Part shown: piece after piece, positions 7,074-10,530 of the stretch
How the letters are laid out: the number at the start of each line of letters is the position of its first letter
Position numbering within the stretch: position 1 is the stretch's first letter
NCBI GenBank assembly: GCA_019454705.1
Contig: JACFNS010000053.1
Location: 1 to 10,530 of the forward strand
Length of the DNA stretch: 10,530 bases
Source: Taibaiella sp.
Lineage (GTDB): Bacteria > Bacteroidota > Bacteroidia > Chitinophagales > Chitinophagaceae
Direction of reading: 5' to 3'
Program-made: the position numbers and the translations under genes
Notes under the pieces: generated by a model
The model's database searches: none
What the model saw: the letters and a program-made list of their open reading frames with translations, nothing else
Told to the model about the DNA's origin: nothing

Positions 7074-8165
7074 CTAAACAAGTTTTTTCAATACGTTGAT
7101 TATCCTTGTAGCTGCTTTGCCGTCCCACAAATAGGGTATGCGGCCTTTTTTCCACTCCCCGGCAAAGAGTTTTTGAAAAGCCTCCTCCAGTGCCTCGGGT
7201 TGCAGGCCGGTTATTTCATTGAACCCCACAGTATATGTGTCCGGACGGGCTACTGTTTTGAAAAGCGTCATACACGGAGTTTGCATAACTGTGGTTTCAT
7301 CCTGCAGGTTTTCAGTATCAGTAATTACAGCTTTCGCATGACGGGACAGATAGTATAGCGCAGACAGCCCGGGGTGCTCTATAATATGCAGGTTGCGCGC
7401 TTTAATGCCAATCGCGTTGAGTGTCCCTTCTGAAGAACTATTTACCGGTAAAATGATGGGCAGGTTTCTCGACAGTCTGATGACGTTCAACAGCAGCGAT
7501 TTCAGCCTGGCGTCACTCTTTGTTACGGAAGGATGTTCCAGGTTAAGCAAAATGTACTTACCAGGCTGCAGTTGCAGGTCGGCCCATATTTGGGGTTGCG
7601 GCATGGATTCTATTTCCTTGTTCAGGAAGTCGCTGATGGGGTTGCCTGTGAAGAAAATAAACTCATCGGGCACGCCCTCTACACGCAGGTTTTCAGCCGA
7701 AGATTGTGCAATAGGGAAGTGGTAATCGGTAATAGCGTCTATTACTTTTCGGTTCACCTCGTCGGCAGAACTGCGGTTGTTGCTGCGCATGCCTGAGCCA
7801 ACATGCGCTATTTTTATGCCATGTGTTTTTGACGCGGCTAATGCACATGCCATGGTTCCTGTACTATGGCCAAAGAGCATTATGATATCAGGTTTTGATG
7901 ATTGCAGTAACTGACCATACCTGACGAGGGTAGTAGCTGTTAATAATGCCTGGTCATGTTCCGATACTTCGAGAAAAATATTGGGGCGTGGTATACCAAA
8001 GAAAGATAGTTCTTCATCGATAGATTGGAATTCAGCGGTACTGCCTGTGAAGATAACCCTGTAGCCAACATCTCTGCCTGCATCCTGTTCCAGTTGTACG
8101 GATTCAAGTACCGGTGCTATTACATAAAAATCAAGCTTTGAGCCTGCGACGAAATCAACCAGCAT
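7074..8165 (-). CDS. Divergent WecB-like UDP-GlcNAc 2-epimerase homologue, probably lacking canonical catalysis
   Basis: A 363-residue, full-length GT-B fold protein resembling the non-hydrolysing UDP-N-acetylglucosamine 2-epimerases (WecB/MnaA). Landmarks kept are an APVLESVQ helix at 17-24, HVGSGMRS at 121-128, DEVNRKVIDAITDYHF at 135-150, FTGNPISD at 172-179, TDTENLQDE at 282-290, ARPDTYTVG at 306-314 and a C-terminal DGKAATRI. Canonical motifs are altered: the GTRPE loop is replaced by AGSKLD; the GDT Asp aligns with His100 (GHST); the HVEAG Glu aligns with Gly123; the PEE Glu aligns with Asp135; and SGG of the UDP site aligns with TEN. Asp95, Glu117 and Glu131 are catalytic in the E. coli enzyme (numbering from memory). 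It may bind a UDP-sugar without epimerising it, act on another substrate, or be regulatory. It is upstream of the WecA-type gene on the same strand, 121 bases apart. Confidence 0.8.
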   Translation of the reverse strand: MLVDFVAGSKLDFYVIAPVLESVQLEQDAGRDVGYRVIFTGSTAEFQSIDEELSFFGIPRPNIFLEVSEHDQALLTATTLVRYGQLLQSSKPDIIMLFGHSTGTMACALAASKTHGIKIAHVGSGMRSNNRSSADEVNRKVIDAITDYHFPIAQSSAENLRVEGVPDEFIFFTGNPISDFLNKEIESMPQPQIWADLQLQPGKYILLNLEHPSVTKSDARLKSLLLNVIRLSRNLPIILPVNSSSEGTLNAIGIKARNLHIIEHPGLSALYYLSRHAKAVITDTENLQDETTVMQTPCMTLFKTVARPDTYTVGFNEITGLQPEALEEAFQKLFAGEWKKGRIPYLWDGKAATRIINVLKKLV

Positions 8166-8215
8166 ATATTCTCTAAACTCTTGCCATCAGCGGTTACGGT
8201 ACGCTAATAACCCTT

Positions 8216-8223
8216 CAAATGTA
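8216..8223 (-). promoter_or_regulatory. Candidate -7 box (TACATTTG) upstream of the WecB-like gene
   Basis: The minus strand reads TACATTTG, an exact match to TAnnTTTG, 50 bases before the ATG at 8163-8165. It implies a leader of about 44 bases. No TTG is found at the usual -33 distance. It lies in the 119-base gap after meaB, so the WecB-like gene may be transcribed independently of meaB. Confidence 0.4.
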
Positions 8224-8284
8224 AATATAGCAAAAATGCATTTCGCATTCAGGCAGGTAAAGTGTTATCCACGAATGTTAATAT

Positions 8285-9211
8285 TTATTTGACAGCAGCA
8301 GACGAAAGAAATTGTTTTGTGAATGCATAAAGATTGAAACCGGGTTGGAATAATTGTTCTGACAGCTCTTTTTTAATTACCGTCTTATCAAAGTTTTTCA
8401 TGCGCTCGGCTTGTAGCAGTTGCCAGCATTTTTCTGTGGCCAGTTGCAGTTTATGGTCTTTATGGCTGCCTGCTGTAGTAAAAAAGCTATCAATCGCGGT
8501 TGCCAATTCTGCTATGCCCTTGCCTTCGGTAGCTATTGTTTTTATCACAGGTAGCTCCTGGCCTTCATGTGCTTTATTGTGTACCATTATTTTCAGGTTG
8601 GCATACATTGCATCGGCGGCATCACGGTCAGCCTTGTTGATAACGAATATATCCGCTATCTCCATGATACCGGCTTTCAGGGTTTGAACCTCATCACCAG
8701 CCTCGGGTACAACCGTCACTACAGTGCAGTCGGCCAGCCCGGCTATCTCCACCTCGCTCTGGCCAACACCCACTGTCTCTACCAATATTATATCAAAGGG
8801 AGCTTGACGCACAATATCAGTTATCTCGATGATTTTGGGGTTAAGCCCGCCTAGCGCGCCCCGGCTTGCAAGAGACCTGATAAATATGTCCGGGTTGTTA
8901 TAAAAATCATTCATGCGTATGCGGTCTCCCAGCAATGCGCCGTAATTGAAAGGGGAAGAAGGATCCACGGCAATAACCGCTATTTTTTTATGCTCGTTTA
9001 TCCATTGTCTCAGTAGAGCGTTCACCAGTGTGCTTTTACCGGCTCCCGGCGGACCGGTGATGCCTATGATTTTCCCACCTTTTTCCGTAGTGTTCAACAA
9101 TAATTCTTCATATCCATGTAACGAATTTTCTACAATGGTAATGGCCCTTGCCAGCGCTTTAAAGTCACCGGCTTGTATGTTTGATAAAAGTTGTGTTATC
9201 TTGCCTTGCAC
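8285..9211 (-). CDS. meaB: MeaB/ArgK-type GTPase, methylmalonyl-CoA mutase chaperone
   Basis: A 308-residue G3E-family P-loop GTPase. Residues 53-60 (GPPGAGKS) form the Walker A motif. DPSSP at 83-87, GDRIRM at 95-100, VETVGVGQSE at 144-153 (switch/Walker B) and NKAD at 192-195 (guanine specificity) are family signatures. MeaB binds adenosylcobalamin-dependent methylmalonyl-CoA mutase, gates cofactor loading and protects the enzyme from inactivation in propionate/branched-chain metabolism; related proteins serve isobutyryl-CoA mutase. The mutase subunits are not in this window, so partnership is inferred from the family. The start is GTG at 9209-9211: the upstream frame has no ATG before a stop at 9233-9235, no internal Met occurs before the P-loop, and an N-terminal helix of about 45 residues matches the family. 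The gene is divergent from the O-antigen ligase-like gene, 40 bases apart. Confidence 0.93.
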   Translation of the reverse strand: MQGKITQLLSNIQAGDFKALARAITIVENSLHGYEELLLNTTEKGGKIIGITGPPGAGKSTLVNALLRQWINEHKKIAVIAVDPSSPFNYGALLGDRIRMNDFYNNPDIFIRSLASRGALGGLNPKIIEITDIVRQAPFDIILVETVGVGQSEVEIAGLADCTVVTVVPEAGDEVQTLKAGIMEIADIFVINKADRDAADAMYANLKIMVHNKAHEGQELPVIKTIATEGKGIAELATAIDSFFTTAGSHKDHKLQLATEKCWQLLQAERMKNFDKTVIKKELSEQLFQPGFNLYAFTKQFLSSAAVK

Positions 9212-9251
9212 TAAAATGAATTTACAACCGTTTTAGGTATATATCTCAATA

Positions 9252-10493
9252 GTGGGCAAAAATATACTTCTGAACTATAAAGCGGAAACAAAAACTAACG
9301 TGGCAATAGCCTGTGCAATAGCTATGCTCGCGGGTTTTTTGTTGTCAAGGGTGTTGTTATCGGTTGCAATTGCAGCATTCGGTGTCAACGCACTGCTGGG
9401 TGTACATCCACGCGAGTGGGCTAAAAATAAATGGTGGTTGCTGGGGCTGGCTTGGATAGGTATGTATATCATTTCCGGCTTGTGGAGCCAAAATCTGCAA
9501 CAGTGGAGCTACCCCGTATCAGTTAAACTTCCAATTTTGATATTGCCGTTGGCATTTGGTTTGCTGCCGTCATTCAACAGCAGGCAGCTTACGGTTTTTA
9601 CGGTTATTTCGTCCATTTTGTTTTTAAGTAGCGTAGGTTACAGCATGTATTTCCTTGTTTCAGACCCGGCATACTATATTGAACAATATAGGTTTTCAAA
9701 GGTATTACCTACGCTGGCAGGGCATGATTATATCCGGTACAGCCTGTCAACCGCACTGTTTATCATATGGTGTTTTTATATGCACAAAAATTTGCAGAGC
9801 AAATGGGCGAAATGGTTTGTCGGAATAACGATAATAATACTCTGTATACATATACATGTGGTAGCTGTTAAAACAGGCCTGTTGGTGTTATACTTGTTTT
9901 TCTTTTGCCAGGCTATTTATATTGCCTTCCGAAAGAAGTTTATCGTAGGGTTTGGAATAATAGCAATTATGGCAATTACAGCCATCAGCGCTTATAAATA
10001 TGTGCCAACATTTGAGCAAAAAGTAAACTATTTCCGCTATTCCTGGAAAGTGTTTGAACATGGTAATTTTGATAGCGACTACAGTGATATTGGCCGTCTC
10101 ATTTCCTATGACATCACGTTTAAGTTAATGCCCGATTATCTGGTAGCAGGTGCCGGTATAGGCGACCTGCCCGATGTGATGAAAGAAGGCTACAGCAAAT
10201 GGTACTCCAAAGTGCCGGAGTTTCAGCAATTGAAACCGCATAATCAATTTATGATTGTAGCATTGGGTTGCGGCATTCCTGCATTGCTTATTTTTATTGC
10301 ATGGGTGCTATACCCGCTACGGTGGGTGAAGGGTAACAGGCATGGCTTTTTTGTGTTTGCCATCTGGCTGGTGATGCTGGTGCCGCTTATGGTAGAACCC
10401 TTCCTTGAACTGCAATTGGGAGTTTACGTATATTTGTTCTTTATGTTTTGGTTGATTCACAACGCAATACCTGGATCAGAAGCTGCACAATGA
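9252..10493 (+). CDS. O-antigen ligase/polymerase (WaaL/Wzy) family membrane protein
   Basis: A 413-residue polytopic inner-membrane protein with roughly ten to twelve hydrophobic segments. The long, mostly soluble segment between about 248 and 332 is the expected periplasmic loop. It holds GRLISYDITFKLM (281-293), AGAGIGD (299-305) and the PHNQF motif (329-333), the His-Asn pair typical of the O-antigen ligase family. Such proteins use undecaprenyl-diphosphate-linked glycans as donors, either to polymerise them or to attach them to lipid A core or another acceptor such as protein or lipid. Ligase and polymerase cannot be told apart by sequence alone. The start is GTG at 9252: the frame closes upstream at a TAG (9234-9236), and the first internal ATG (9324) would cut into the first membrane segment. 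The gene is complete and followed by 37 bases with no recognisable feature. Its likely partners are other glycan genes such as the WecA-type transferase nearby. Confidence 0.82.
   Translation: MGKNILLNYKAETKTNVAIACAIAMLAGFLLSRVLLSVAIAAFGVNALLGVHPREWAKNKWWLLGLAWIGMYIISGLWSQNLQQWSYPVSVKLPILILPLAFGLLPSFNSRQLTVFTVISSILFLSSVGYSMYFLVSDPAYYIEQYRFSKVLPTLAGHDYIRYSLSTALFIIWCFYMHKNLQSKWAKWFVGITIIILCIHIHVVAVKTGLLVLYLFFFCQAIYIAFRKKFIVGFGIIAIMAITAISAYKYVPTFEQKVNYFRYSWKVFEHGNFDSDYSDIGRLISYDITFKLMPDYLVAGAGIGDLPDVMKEGYSKWYSKVPEFQQLKPHNQFMIVALGCGIPALLIFIAWVLYPLRWVKGNRHGFFVFAIWLVMLVPLMVEPFLELQLGVYVYLFFMFWLIHNAIPGSEAAQ
9257..9264 (-). promoter_or_regulatory. Candidate promoter for meaB (TATTTTTG -7 box)
   Basis: The minus strand reads TATTTTTG, an exact TAnnTTTG match, about 46 bases upstream of the meaB GTG. 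A TTTTTG run at 9289-9294 could be the -33 element, but the 24-base spacer is slightly longer than the usual 17-23. The box lies inside the first codons of the divergent O-antigen ligase-like gene, so the two transcription units would overlap at their starts. Confidence 0.35.
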
Positions 10494-10530
10494 CGAATTT
10501 TATCCCGATTTTTCCATTAAATATTATTGT

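Noticed and set aside
8231..8250. Weak hairpin (AATGC/GCATT, minus strand) followed by five T residues downstream of meaB.
   Set aside because: The stem is only 5 bp, AT-rich and overlaps an alternative AAATGCATTT palindrome. It is too weak to call an intrinsic terminator.
7065..8273. DnaA-box-like sequences: TGTGGATAA at 7065-7073 (reverse of TTATCCACA) and TTATCCACG at 8265-8273, inverted about the WecB-like gene.
   Set aside because: Only two isolated boxes, 1.2 kb apart, with no cluster, no AT-rich unwinding element beside them and no dnaA/dnaN nearby. One perfect 9-mer in 10.5 kb is not rare, so this is not supported as an origin or a regulatory titration site.
1..10530. A novel defence or mobile system in the window.
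   Set aside because: No integrase, transposase, nuclease, toxin-antitoxin, repeat array or anomalous base composition was found; every substantial open frame fits a known or housekeeping-like family.

Overview
The window looks like chromosomal DNA from a Bacteroidota bacterium, most likely a Chitinophagaceae-type lineage. The evidence is an aerotolerance-type BatD protein, a DUF3467 protein, several exact TAnnTTTG promoter boxes of the Bacteroidota type, almost no Shine-Dalgarno sequences, and moderate GC content. The lineage is inferred from gene families and promoter style; there is no rRNA or marker phylogeny here. Ten protein genes fill nearly all of the window. The largest gap between genes is about 120 bases. 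I found no RNA genes, insertion sequences, CRISPR arrays or phage genes.

Layout. The left end (1-1701, minus strand) carries a short-chain dehydrogenase followed by the N-terminal 307 codons of BatD, which runs off the window. A divergent intergenic region (1702-1802) with a perfect inverted repeat separates these from a plus-strand block (1803-5774). That block holds a Dph6-type ATP-pyrophosphatase-fold protein, then a probable operon of a DUF3467 protein, GMP synthase (guaA) and an exported type I periplasmic-binding-fold protein. A minus-strand block (5783-9211) follows and meets the plus block convergently with only 8 bases between stop codons. In transcription order it encodes a MeaB-type GTPase, a divergent WecB-like UDP-GlcNAc 2-epimerase homologue and a WecA/MraY-type polyprenyl-phosphate sugar-1-phosphate transferase. 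At the right end a multi-spanning O-antigen ligase/polymerase family protein is divergent from meaB.

How the genes fit together. guaA is purine housekeeping. The WecA-type transferase, WecB-like protein and O-antigen ligase-like protein all point to surface polysaccharide or glycan assembly on a lipid carrier, although they do not form a compact cluster. MeaB normally protects and reloads B12-dependent methylmalonyl-CoA mutase, whose genes are not in view.

The window is largely ordinary. Its most interesting item is the WecB-like protein: it keeps the fold's landmarks but has lost most residues that are catalytic in the non-hydrolysing epimerase family. I did not find convincing evidence of a new multi-gene system.
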